Source: Chlorokybus atmophyticus
Lineage: Eukaryota > Streptophyta > Chlorokybophyceae > Chlorokybales > Chlorokybaceae
DNA length: 64,000 nucleotides
NCBI GenBank assembly: GCA_009103225.1
Contig: RHPI01002368.1
Coordinates: 1,060,708-1,124,707 of the forward strand
Direction of reading: 5' to 3'
Both the position numbers and the translations under genes were made by a program. Below are positions 45,159 through 55,847 of the stretch, piece after piece (within the stretch, counting starts at the first letter, position 1; each line of letters opens with the position of its first letter). The notes under the pieces are model-generated. The model was not told the DNA's origin and searched no databases. It saw only the letters and a list, made by a program, of their open reading frames with translations.

Positions 45159-45926
45159 CAGCCTGGGGCATTTTTTGTATTTTATTGTACATAAAGTACT
45201 TATTTTGCCTTTTTTGCTGGCTTGATGAGGGCTTTTATGAGCTTTATTAAGCCCATGTGGCGCCTGCCCCTGCTGCCGCGCGCGACTCGCCTGCGACCTG
45301 CTCGACAGCAGCTAATTCGGCGACGTGACCCCCCTGCCACGCGGTTGTGACACAGCCGCTGACTGGACACGCGCTGTGCAGTGCCAGGTGACGCGGACTG
45401 CACAGTCACACAGCCGCCGAAGGCCCAACGCGCGTGGCGGGGAGCTTGCACTTGGACCTGCCTTTAGATTTGGTAGTGAATAATGAAATGCCTGTTAATT
45501 AGGCTATTTCTTCCTAGTGCTTGTATAAATAGAAAAACCCTGTGTAATGCAACCAACTTTGTTTTCTGCTCTCTGCTGTGAGTATGCTGGTGCATGCTTG
45601 ANGGAGTGAATAATGAAATGCCTGTTAATTAGGCTATTTCTTCCTAAGTGCTTGTATAAATAAAAAAACCCTGTGTAATGCAACCAACTTTGTTTTCTGC
45701 TCTCTGCTGTGAGTATGCTGGTGCATGCTTGAGGGAGTTGTGGTCCAAGGCACACTGCTGCGTTCTTGCTTGGCGTGAGAAGTAGTAGTGTTCGTGTGCG
45801 TGTGCGCGCTCGACGCGTGCGTGCGTGCGCGAGTGAAGGCAAGGTTCCGGTGTGAAGATTGTGCTCAGCTGCACACATGTGTTGTATGACTTGTGTGCTG
45901 TGTATGTGAGCACGAGCATCGTTACA
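45154..45926 (+). repeat. gypsy 3' LTR with an N-marked internal duplication
   Basis: It matches the 5' LTR but carries about 124 bp twice (45,479-45,601 and 45,606 onward) around the N at 45,602. This is probably an unmerged contig overlap and not real sequence. Confidence 0.93.
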
Positions 45927-46410
45927 AGCTACCTCCTTCGAAGCCACTAGTGGTGCTGCATCAGCAGCAACAGCCACACCGGCTACGACGTCGACTCCGT
46001 CAATGTCAATAGCAACTATTTTAGTTGCACCAGGAGTTGGTACGTCAGTGGGCACCACGACGCCAACATCATTGAGCACAATGGCGACAGCCACTGCTGC
46101 CACCGACTCTGCAGCAGTTGATTGCACCGGTCTCACTCCAGCTGCAGGAGCACCTGCATCAGCGAGTGTTGAGACCACTCTCACGCCACTACCCGGCACT
46201 ATCGTAACCACTGCCAGTGCCATCGTCGAGTCCGCTGCTACTGCAGCGACGCGCGCAGCTACGTTGCCCGCCCTCGACGCCACTCAGGCTGTCTCGCGAG
46301 GTCAGCAAGCTGAGCGCGCGTGGGAGACCATCATGCGTGGAGTAGATCCCACTACCATTGCTTTTGGGCGAGGAGGAGAGCGCACCACGCGCGTTGAACG
46401 CAGTGATTGC
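45927..46410 (+). pseudogene. retro-G copy C, right half (Thr/Ala-rich gag tail)
   Basis: It continues copy C after the gypsy TSD and matches 5270-5755 closely (AATDSAAVDCTGLTPAAGAP). It stops abruptly at about 46,410, where E2 transposase sequence begins in the same reading frame. Confidence 0.85.
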
Positions 46411-47665
46411 GCACATACCAGCTGTGATGAAGTTGAAAGCAGAGAAGATCCCAATCGCAAGAAAAAAAAAGCCAAGAAGTATGGCGTCAACGGGCTGTCG
46501 CCTTTGTGGAGGCATTGGCGGATGTACAAGTTTGACCTATGCCAGGACATGGTCTTTGATACCATGCACACGCTAGCCAAAGGACTCGCCAAGAGCTTGA
46601 CAGCCGGCACTCTGATGGATGGTGGCGACGAGCAGGTCAGCAAGGTTGAGATTGACAGTCGCCTAACTGTGATGAGAAATGCACGGCCCAGGGAGTTCAG
46701 GCATGGTAACCGCTGGCCACATGGCCTCAGCAGTCGCCTTGGATGGTGGAAGGTGCAGGAGCACCAGCTCTTTGTGCAGTTTGCTGTGCCTTATGTTTTT
46801 CACAAGCTGCTAAGCGAAGAAAGGAGAGACCTCGTCATGTGCCTCCACATGATAATTCGCTTGTTCCTTGACATCTCGCGCCGCTTGGGTTGGGTTTCCA
46901 GCCGTCTGAAGCTCGCTGATGCATTGCTCAGGTACTAGAAGGTGAACAGTGAGATCTGCTTAAGCACTAACAAGAAGATTCTGGAGCACATTGCGGGAAC
47001 TTGCCACCTGCTTAACAACATCCGTCGACATGGTCACCATGATGTGTTCGGGTGCTACGCCTTTGAGCGCTCTGTGAAGTTGTATGTTAACACCCCATCC
47101 ATCAGTAAAGACTACGAGATCAGCTTCATGAAGCGATCTGTCAGGAGATGGTTTGTGCGACTCTTTGGCGTCATGCGTAATGATCAAAGGTCTGGCCTGC
47201 TGCTCCACCACAGAGTCGTCAATGCACTATCTGCAATTAGTAAAACAGAATTTAACGGGTTCACCTGGTATGAGGTGGCTACAATCAGACACGCAAAGGA
47301 GATATGGGCTTTTGTGGAAGCATATCCCACCTTGGCACACTCTCAGCACATCAAAGAGAAAGGCATATTGATTGGACGAGGCAGCATTCAGTACGTAGGG
47401 AACGACGCCTTGTTCGGACGCATCTGCACACAAGAGAACATTGCCATCCACACCAAGTCGCGGCGGACAGTGCATGACTACAAAGCCTACATGAGGGACG
47501 GTCTGGTATACAGGTACGTGCTGGCATTGACATCCGTAAAGATGTCCACTTTATGCTGTCCACTACACAGTCTCGACTGTCCATATCGCATTGACAGTCA
47601 CACCGACTATCTATGTTGGCATTGACAGTCGCAGACTGTCAACGACTGTCACAGCAACCACTGTT

Positions 47666-47669
<4 letters not shown>

Positions 47670-47724
<55 letters not shown>
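47670..47724 (+). repeat. (CT)n microsatellite in the E2 transposase intron
   Basis: An uninterrupted CT repeat followed by N (47,725) and a short (AC)n tract. Confidence 0.97.
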
Positions 47725-48137
47725 NACACGCACACACACACACACACATGTGCACTCTCACACAGGCGCGACTGCAAGGATGCTGTGATGCTTGATGGAA
47801 GCAGGCCTGCCATTGTCAGCAAAATCTTCATGTTCTTCCACACAGAGTGCAATGTGTACATTGCCGTCCACACGTACAACCTGCGAAAAGATGCTGCTGG
47901 CAATCAATATATGGACGCGGACTCTGGTGCACTGCATGTGCGCACGTTGGAGGAACCCTACAATCTTGTTCGAGGGCAGCAGCTGCTGCGCAAAGTGTGG
48001 ATGCTGACGGAGAGACCAAGGCTGCACCCCTACATGCTGGCTTACGACATCAACAACCCAGAGCTGCGATTGCTAGCAGCTGATATACCTCTCCCCGTAT
48101 GGCCTAAAGCCGGGGATGTGCTGCTTGTAAGACATTA

Positions 48138-48692
48138 TGTAATGCCGGTTAATGTGGAATAGGCTAAGAAGGGCTTATGAAGCATTGATAAGGAATACAC
48201 AACCTCTCATGGCGGCGACTTTTGCTACCATGGCTTAGTCGGCTAAGCCCCGCGTTACATTGGTAATCGGAGCTCTAAAGGTCGCGGGATCAAATCCCAC
48301 CGGGCGCAAGATGCGCGCGAGTGGGTAGATTTTCGGCGACCGTCGGAAACGATCCAAGGCAGTTAGTGTGACTGGTTAACAATAAGCTGTGAGGTGAAGC
48401 TGACTGAGTCGGCGCGCAGGGTCGCTCCTGCGCGCGGCAACGTGGCAAGTCGCCGCGGAAAACTACGCGGCATGACCGGTAATGGCTAGTCATGACCGGA
48501 CGCGCGCAAGTCCTGCCGGTCATGAAGGGCCAAGATGTGCAGGTAAAATCGCGGTTAAAGCCGGGTTGAATGTAATGCCGGTTAATGTGGAATAGGCTAA
48601 GAAGGGCTTATGAAGCATTGATAAGCAATACACAACCTCTCATGGCAGCGACTTTTGCTACCATGGCTTAATCGGCTAAGCCCCGCGTTACA
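48138..48692 (+). mobile_element. TRIM-like miniature LTR element (two 122-bp LTRs)
   Basis: Terminal direct repeats at 48138-48259 and 48571-48692 begin TGTAAT and end GTTACA and differ at three positions. The interior is 311 bp and non-coding. A TGGTAATCGGAGC segment just after the first LTR resembles a tRNA-Met primer site. Flanks CATTA and CATGA are a 5-bp TSD with one change; the host codons of the E2 transposase join correctly across it. Such elements depend on proteins from other retrotransposons. Confidence 0.85.
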
Positions 48693-49157
48693 CATGAGGA
48701 TGAGAAGAAGTCGGTCTTTGACTTTCGCGTGCCCACTGACCCACCAATACCTGCATCTTATGATCCTCCACCATGGATCGTCGTTGTTCGACAGCCCCAA
48801 GTTGACGATGAAGGCAACATGTTGGTTGTGGACTACCTGAAGCCTGCTCCTAATCCAGCGAGTGCCCGCCAAGGCCTGGCGCGGTGGGTGGTCAATAAAG
48901 ACTGTCGCAACCACAAGGTGTCACCCATTGCGGTCAAGAGGAAGCTGAACTGGCAGCAAGTTGATCAAGGCAGATGGCAAGAGCAGCCAACAACTGAGGT
49001 GGTGCGCATGTTCTATGACAGACATGTACTACAAGGCAGGAGAGCCCGAGGCATGTATGCACAACGATTTTTGGCAACAGTCCATGCGGCTGTCAAGGTG
49101 ACTGTCGTTGCGGCTGTCAATTGTGCTCATGTGTGGTTTCATGTTGTGAGTGGTTGA

Positions 49158-49444
49158 CAGCCCGCAACAAGGCAATACGTGTCACTTACAGTCCATGCGG
49201 CTGTCAATTGTGCTCATGTGCTCATTTGTGCTTGTTGTGAGTGGTGATTACTGAAAGAAGGCATAAAAACACTGATGTTCATTTTAGGCATTAACACGCT
49301 TGTACTATACACAGATTATGTATACCAAGAAGGTTTAGATGTACCCCAGGATCCGCTGGTAGTACAAAAAGGCAATCGTTCTATGTATCTGCCTAGCGCG
49401 GGCTAAGGTATACATGGTGGGTTCAGACCTTACCGACTTGCGCC
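49158..49444. other. E2 spacer between convergent genes 1 and 2
   Basis: No gene. Two CCATGCGGCTGTCAA-containing repeats (49,081 and 49,193) belong to the E2 motif set. Confidence 0.5.
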
Positions 49445-49549
49445 TTACCGCCTGAAACAAGCCTGGCGGTATCTTGTCAAGGCGTCCATGCCTTCAGGGG
49501 TATGCAGCCACTGCAATGCAGCTTGGAATACGGTAGGGGTTGTCGCCTG

Positions 49550-49671
49550 TGTAATGCCGGTTAATGTGGAATAGGCTAAGAAGGGCTTATGAAGCATTAA
49601 TAAACAATACACAACCTCTCATGGCAGCGACTTTTGCTACCATGGCTTAGTCGGCTAAGCCCCGCGTTACA
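49550..49671 (+). repeat. solo TRIM LTR with perfect TSD GCCTG
   Basis: This is a third copy of the 122-bp LTR, flanked by GCCTG (49545-49549 and 49672-49676). Removing it with one TSD restores the last exon of E2 gene 2 through to its stop. Confidence 0.93.
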
Positions 49672-50127
49672 GCCTGCAACACGGCCGGCTGCACACGAAG
49701 CGGAGCCATCCGCCTGTCAAGTTGCTCAAGGAAGTCAAGGAATGATGGCATGGTGAGGAACATCGCTTCAGAGATTGAAGTGATGTTGACTTCACTGATG
49801 ACTTGGGCCTCTCGCAGAATGCCAGTGTAGTGTGCATCCGCGTTACGGTGGAAGTTGAGGAATCCAGCCATCGAATTCTCCCAACCCTCAAATCCTCCCT
49901 GTCCACCTGGTCTGTTGCGCTGATGCAAATTCTTTAGGTGGACTAAACGCTGCATCAAGTGGCGTTGCCATCCCGCACCCTGTGTAAACCTGTTGGTCCA
50001 GCCAGCAACTAAGGCGGTCGGACCACCCGCCAGCACGTCGTCACGCCCGTGACTTCGCAAGTTCACAAAGAGATTCGTCACCTCACGCGCCCATTCCCGA
50101 ATGGTGTTGATGAAGTCATGCGCACGG

Positions 50128-50549
50128 TGTTGAGAGTACCTACATACAATCAGCATCGACCCTCCACACAGGAGTAGAAGGTCGTAAGGACGAGCACTAG
50201 GTCCGGACTTAGCAAGATGGCGTCGTCGGACCAGACTCCGGACTCCAGACTAGAGCCTTACTAACTGCTTTGTATCTCCGCGTATACTTACTCATATTAG
50301 GCATGTAAGAGCTTGTTGGAAAGCTCTAGTTGTAAGGAAGACAACGCAGCTAAGAGCGCGTCAAAAGGTTGAGTATAGCTTACGCAGTGCTTGCAAACGT
50401 AGACGTGTGTGTAACTGGCTGGTATAAGAACCAGCGGACAACTTGTAATAGATGAATGTGATGTGACTTGTGTATGATCTGGTGGCGGTAGCTTTGACTC
50501 TGTGTGTCTATGCCTGCCTCAACTACATGTGCATGCTAGTCCTTTAGCA
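50128..50549 (+). repeat. copia family A 5' LTR
   Basis: TGTTGAGAG to CCTTTAGCA; the end is degenerate relative to the CCTTCAACA of the other copies. It includes GCTGGTATAAGAACCAGC and TGTAA. Confidence 0.9.
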
Positions 50550-50563
50550 GGTTATGGGCCCAC
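50550..50563 (+). other. copia family A primer-binding site, copy 2
   Basis: GGTTATGGGCCCAC, matching the anticodon region of initiator tRNA-Met; identical to the copy at 1945-1958. Confidence 0.78.
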
Positions 50564-50656
50564 ACAATGCTGGAGGAGTGTGAGACTAGCTTGTGTGCAT
50601 GATAGTTCTACACTACGGTAGCTTGTTGGTAGCAGAGCCTTGGGTGTCAACTGCAT

Positions 50657-53600
50657 ATGAAGGCAGGCACGACAAAAACGGAGGCGACCTACGACAAGGG
50701 CAGATTGCAAAGTTGGACACTGACAACTACAACACGTGGTGCGTGGAGATGAAGGCTTTGCTTATCCATAAGAAGGTGTGGAAGTATGTTGATCCGAAGG
50801 CACCACCACCAACACCAGGAGCAAACACTGTGTGGTCAGAGCATTCAGCAGAAGCACACTCTTTGCTTGTGTTGAACTGCAAACCGCATCACTTTCCCAT
50901 GCTCACTGCATGTGAAGATGGTAGACAAGCTTGGGAAAAGCTATCGGCCGTTTCAAGAGCCAAGAACAACGCCAGAAAGTTGCAGCTACGCAAGCAACTG
51001 AGCGCACTCAGGAAGGAGGCAGTAGAACCCATCACAAAGTATGTTGCACGCGCGAGAGAGCTGTGGGCGGACCTTATTAACGTCGGCCACGACATGGGGG
51101 AGACGGAGGTTGTGCTGGCTGTTGTTGCAGGGCTACCAGCAGAGTACGAGGTCGTTGCAACACTGCTGGAGACATCGTCATCAGAGCTGACGCTAGATGA
51201 TGTACTACCAAAGCTGCTCACCGTGGAGCAAAGAATGATGAAGAAGGACGAGCAAGCGGATGCCGTGGCCTTCTACACCAACAAGCACGGGAAGAAGAGC
51301 AACCATGAAGAGAAGAACAAGGGCAACAAGCTGGGCAATCCTCGTCACAAAGACCTCACATGCCACTGGTGTGGTTGGAAGGGGCACATTGTTAAGGACT
51401 GTAGGAAGAAACAATAGGGGCAACCTAGAGCACCAGCAACAGCGGCAACGAGCACCAACACAAGGAGAAACATGTCGCCTTCACTGCATCCAGTTCGAGG
51501 GCGGGCATAGCTTTCTGGGTGGTGGACTCTGGCTGCGATCGTCATCTCACACCAAACAAGGAGGTGATGGAGGGCTACAGGAAGCTGACGTCCACAATAA
51601 AGGTGGCGGGCTTCGGTAGCGAAGTACTGGTGGCTGAGGGAGTTGGCAACGTACGACTTCAGTGCAAGGTTGGTAACACACTACGCGAGGTGTTGTTATG
51701 CAACGTCCTGCATGTTCTTAAAGCTATTGCGAGTCTATTCTTTGTGATGGTTGCGGAGCGTCTAGGCGCGGAGATCCTATTTCGGAAGGGTGGCTGCACA
51801 GTCATCCTTGATGGGGTCGTGCACATGGTTGGAATCGCTGATCCGGGAGGGCTCTACCACGTGGAGCAGCACCCTAAGGACATTGACATTCAAGCCATGG
51901 TGGTGAAGGACAAGGAGTTGCCAACATTGTGGCATCGAAGGTTCGGGCATCTCAGCTACGTCAACCTCACTCACCTTGTTGCTGAGAAGATGGTCAAGGG
52001 CATCCATTTTAGCACAGAAGAACTCAAGAATGCATCAGGTGCACTTTGTGAACCATGCCTGGTTGCAAAGCAGCATGCTATGCCATTCCCATCATCCTCT
52101 TCTAGCAGTCAGCATCTATGCGAGCTTGTGCACCTGGATGTCTGTGGCCCTATGCGCGTTGTGGCAAAGGGAGGGGCCAGGTACTTTGCTACATTCCTCG
52201 ACAACTACAGCAAGCTGTCCATCATCTTTCCATTGACGCTCAAGTTAGAAGTTGCTGGAGCTGTGCGCACAGTTGTGGCCTTGTTGAAGACGCAGTCTAG
52301 CAACAAGATGAAAGCAATGAGGAGTGACCGAGGAGGGGAGTACATCAACAAGGAGTTGAACGAGTTCTTCGCCAGCAAGGGCATACGCCACGAAACAACG
52401 GCACCCTACACCCCGCAGCAGAATGGAGCAGCTAAACGCCTCAACAGGACACTCTTGGAGTGTGTTCGAGCCATGCTCAACGACACAAAGATGGAAGACA
52501 GCTTGTGGAAGGAGGCGGTACTTACTGCCAACTACATCCGCAACAGGTCTTCGGTGAGCTCAGAGCAGAAGACTCCGTGGGAGCACTTCTATGGAGCCAC
52601 ACCAGATGTGAGTGGTATGCGTGTGTTTAGATGCACGGCATATGCACTAGTGCCTAAACAGCTCAGGCACAAGCTGGAGCCGGTCAGCAAAAAGGGCATC
52701 TTCATTGGCCATGAACCGGGTTCCAAGGCTTACATGATCTTGCTCGAGGACACTCAGAAGATCATCGTGAGCAGAGAGATGGTTTTCCATAAGGGATTAT
52801 CACAACCAGAAGCAGGCTTCTTTCCGGGAGATGACGATGAAATACAGCCACAGGAGCACCCTAAGATAGTGGAGGCTGAGGGCGAGGCAGTCATCAACAA
52901 CAAGGGTGAGCGAGACTCAATTGTAGCAGGCCAGAAGGGGCCGCACATCTCCGAGATGCGTGCTCCTGCTGCAGGTGCGGCCCCTTCTGGCCTGCAGCAG
53001 GAGCACGCATCTCGGAGATACCCAGTGAGGGAGAGAAAGGCACCCGACTTCTTACACAAGGCACACGTCGCCAGTGTGCACAATGAGGAGCCAAGCACCT
53101 ACGAGGAGGCATTGTTAGCACCAGATGCGGAGCAATGGCAGCGTGCTATGGACGAGGAGATTGCGTCACTTTATGCCAACAACACTTGGTCACTAGAGCA
53201 GTTACCGCAAGGAGTGAAGACCATTCCAGTGAGGTGGGTCTTCCAGGCGAAGCGTGATGGTCATGGCAACATAGAGCGCTACGAGGCAAGACTGGTGGCA
53301 AAGGGCTCCTTGCAGCAGGAAGGTGTGGACTTCAACGAAGTGTTTGCACCTGCAAGTAAGCATACCACCTTCCGTGCACTGCTAGCTATGGTTGCTGCTG
53401 AAGACCTAGAGCTGCATCACCTGGATGTGAAGACTACCTTCCTCTACGGAGAGCTGGAGGAGGAGATCTTCATCGAGCAACCACCTGGATATGAAGAAGG
53501 GGAGAGAGGCACAGCGTGCAAGCTGATCAAGGCACTGTACGGGCTGCGACAGGCACCGCGTATGTGGCACATCAAGCTCACCAAGGAGCTGGAGGCACTT

Positions 53601-54622
53601 GGCTTCACCGCATCCTCTGCAGACCTTGGGCTCTTCATCCATGCAAACAACAAGGTCTGGCTGCTCGTGTATGTTGATGATATCATCATCACCGCCAGGC
53701 AGGTGCACCACCTGCAGGAGACACAACTTGCTCTACAGCAAGCATTCTCAGTCCGTGATCTTGGAGAGGCCAAGTGGTTCCTTGGCATGGTGATTGAGCG
53801 CGATAGGGCTGCTCGCACAATCGGAATCAGTCAAGAGCAGATGGTGAGCAGACTCGTCACCAAGTTCGGGCTCACTGAAGCGAAGACCAAGACCACACCG
53901 TTGGCACTTGGGACTGCCTTCTGATGAAGGCAAAGGATGAGAAGGTACTCGACAAGGCTCAGTATCCATATGGTGAGCTGGTAGGCAGCATGCTCTATCT
54001 GGCAGTGTGCACACGTCCCGATGTTGCACATGATGTGGGAGTACTTGCTCGCTACATGTCTGCACCGAGCATGGAGCACTGAAGAGCAGCAAAGGGAGTA
54101 CTACGCTATGTTGCTGGGAGCGCAACAATTGGCATCAGATTTGGGAGCGGGAGCATTGAGTTGGAGGGCTACTGCGACTCGGACTTTGCTGGTGACCTCA
54201 GCAGCAGGAGGTCCACTACAGGCTACGTCTTCAAGCGGAACGGAGGCGTGGTGAGCTGGAACAGCAGGCTGCAGCCAACAACAGCAGCATCTACATCAGA
54301 GGCTGAGTACATGGCAGCGGCAGCAGCAGTGAAGGAGGCACTATGGCTTCGCAAGCTCATGGCAGACTTGGAGCACCCCATGGCGTGCATCGTCATCAAC
54401 TGTGACAACCAAGGAGCCATCAAGTTGTTCAAGCACCCTATCGCCTCAGCAAGGACGAAGCACATTGATGTCATGCATTACTTTGTGCGTGACAGAGTCA
54501 CAAGGAAGGAAGTGGAGTTCCAGTACTGCAACATCGAGGGCATGCTAGCGAACTTCATGACAAAGCCATTGTCACCGCTCAAGTTCAAGACTTGTTGCGC
54601 AGGACTTGGCATTTGTGTTTAA
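50657..54622 (+). pseudogene. copia gag-pol polyprotein, multiply broken
   Basis: Gag starts at 50657; one G is lost near 50,702. A CCHC knuckle (CHWCGWKGHIVKDC) is followed by TAG at 51415-51417, where copy 1 has CAG, and a small deletion near 51,432. The 801-codon main frame holds the protease VDSGCD, GAG-pre-integrase (HRRFGHLSY, CEPCLVAKQH), integrase DVCGPM and SDRGGEY, and an RT with YVDDIIITA. The catalytic integrase Glu is Lys (codon 52434-52436). RNase H lies in a shifted frame (EGYCDSDFAGD, TSEAEYMA) after stops at 53922 and about 54,080. It is dead, but every domain is identifiable. Confidence 0.93.
52926..53019. repeat. interleaved inverted repeats A-B-A'-B' in the copia integrase-RT linker
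   Basis: A (52926-52946, 21 bp) pairs with A' (52975-52995). B (52947-52972, 26 bp) pairs with B' (52994-53019). The frame stays open through it. Confidence 0.9.
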
Positions 54623-54664
54623 CAATAAAAGCAAGCGTTGGAGGTCAAGCTGCTCACGTGGGAG

Positions 54665-55092
54665 TGTTGGAAGTCATTCCTACATACGATCAGCATCGAC
54701 CCTCCACACAGGGGTAGATGGTCGTAAGGACGAGCACTAGGTCCGGACTTAGCAAGATGGCGTCGTCGGACCAGACTCCGGAAGCCAGACTGGAGCCTTA
54801 CTAACTGCTTTGTATCTCCGCGTATACTTACTCATATTAGGCGTAAGAGCTTGTTGGAAAGCTCTAGTTGTAAGGAAGACAACGCAGCTAAGAGCGCGTC
54901 AAAAGGCTGAGTATAGCTTACGCAGTGCAAACGTTGCAAACGTAGACGTGTGTGTAACTGGCTGGTATAAGAACCAGCGGACAACTTGTAATAGATGAAT
55001 GTGATGTGACTTGTGTATGATCTGGTGGCGGTAGCTTTGTCTCTGTGTGTCTATGCTTGCCTCAACTACATGTGCATGCTAGTTCTTCAACA
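54665..55092 (+). repeat. copia family A 3' LTR
   Basis: 428 bp, TGTTGGAAG to TTCTTCAACA, followed by the TSD CACGG. It matches the 5' LTR apart from scattered changes and small indels. Confidence 0.95.
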
Positions 55093-55393
55093 CACGGTGA
55101 TGTTCAAGCTGCTGCTGTTGCTGCCAAAGCTGGTTCTGCAGCTGCGTTTGTTGCTGTTGCGCTTGCTGAAGCTGTAGCTGCATATCCTGGAGGTGTTCAA
55201 CAAGTTGTTGCGGTGGCTGCGGGAGCTGTTGTAGAGCCTTTGGAATGGTCTACCCCATCCTGGAGGGCTTTCTCCGTCTTCGCTTGATTGGACTCCCTAT
55301 CTGCGCAGTCGTACTGATTCTGCAGGCTGTCCAGTGCCTCTTGTTTAGGCCGCTCATCGAGTGCAGCGTAGAGCTCCACCGATAGCTGTTCTA

Positions 55394-55847
55394 TGTTGAC
55401 ATACACACGTGCAAGTGACACGCCAACAACATAAACACAAGAGCATGACTGCTACTGCCGCCATAGCATCCGCACACATGCTACATCGTGACCTCTTATC
55501 TTCATTGCAACAAGTCTGGGCTTTATACCCCGCCAGTCTCTACACACGTCTACATTGGTAAGCACCGCGTGCGCTATACTCAGCCGATTGCTGTTTTGTA
55601 AGCTACGCTGTCTAGCTTACAACCAGAGCTTTCCAACAAACTAAGCCACGCTTGCTAAGCTTACGTATACACAAAGCTACGCGGTTTCTCCCAACGCTCT
55701 ACTCAGCATCTGGTCCGGAGTCCGTCCTGGCTCGACCATCTTGCTAAGTCCGGAGTCCACGTGCTCAGCCCATACATTGGACTCTCGACTCTTGTGTAGA
55801 GGGCAAGCTGACCGGATACAAGCATCGCCCATGTGATACCTTCAACA
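55394..55847 (-). repeat. solo LTR, family D, with perfect TSD TTCTA
   Basis: The 454-bp unit runs TGTTGACAT to CTTCAACA and is flanked by TTCTA (55389-55393 and 55848-55852). It shares the TCCGGA/AGCTTAC segments of families A-C and lies in the coiled-coil exon of E2 gene 2. Orientation is inferred from the TATAAA on the minus strand. Confidence 0.9.

Larger units (their letters stand above)
26143..45926 (+). mobile_element. Ty3/gypsy chromovirus with perfect TSD AGCTA, carrying nested transposon E1
   Basis: Parts in order: 5' LTR 26143-26785, tRNA-Met-type primer site, gag, pol (protease, RT, RNase H, integrase), chromodomain, polypurine tract and 3' LTR 45154-45926. AGCTA flanks both ends (26138-26142 and 45927-45931). 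LTRs begin TGTAAC and end GTTACA. The gag is split by the 13.5-kb E1 element. Apart from E1, a TAA in the gag leader and a TGA before the chromodomain, the element is nearly intact and so relatively recent. Confidence 0.95.
46411..49157 (+). pseudogene. E2 gene 1: Tnp2/Plavaka-like transposase, C-terminal two thirds
   Basis: It is preserved from the GVNGLSPLW block: MVFDTMHTLAKG (second catalytic Asp), LLNNIRRHGHHDVFGCYAFER (Glu) and ISFMKRS, then to 47513. An intron (47514-47765) holds a (CT)n tract and TGACAGTC motifs. The C-terminal domain (PLPVWPKAGDVL) runs to 48137, is split by the TRIM and resumes at 48698 (KKSVFDFRVP). The first catalytic Asp region is missing. A TAG at 46936 replaces a Trp present in E1. 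The stops differ from those in E1, showing independent decay. Confidence 0.8.
50128..55092 (+). mobile_element. full-length Ty1/copia element, family A, copy 2, TSD CACGG
   Basis: 5' LTR 50128-50549, primer site, gag-pol, polypurine-like GTGGGAG, 3' LTR 54665-55092, with CACGG at 50123-50127 and 55093-55097. It sits in the Gln-rich exon of E2 gene 2, and the host frame joins across it. All copia domains are present but broken by stops and indels. Confidence 0.95.

Noticed and set aside
48220-48300. Functional tRNA gene at the TRIM border
   Set aside because: A-like and B-like boxes are present but the acceptor stem cannot pair, and half the sequence is LTR present elsewhere without the other half.
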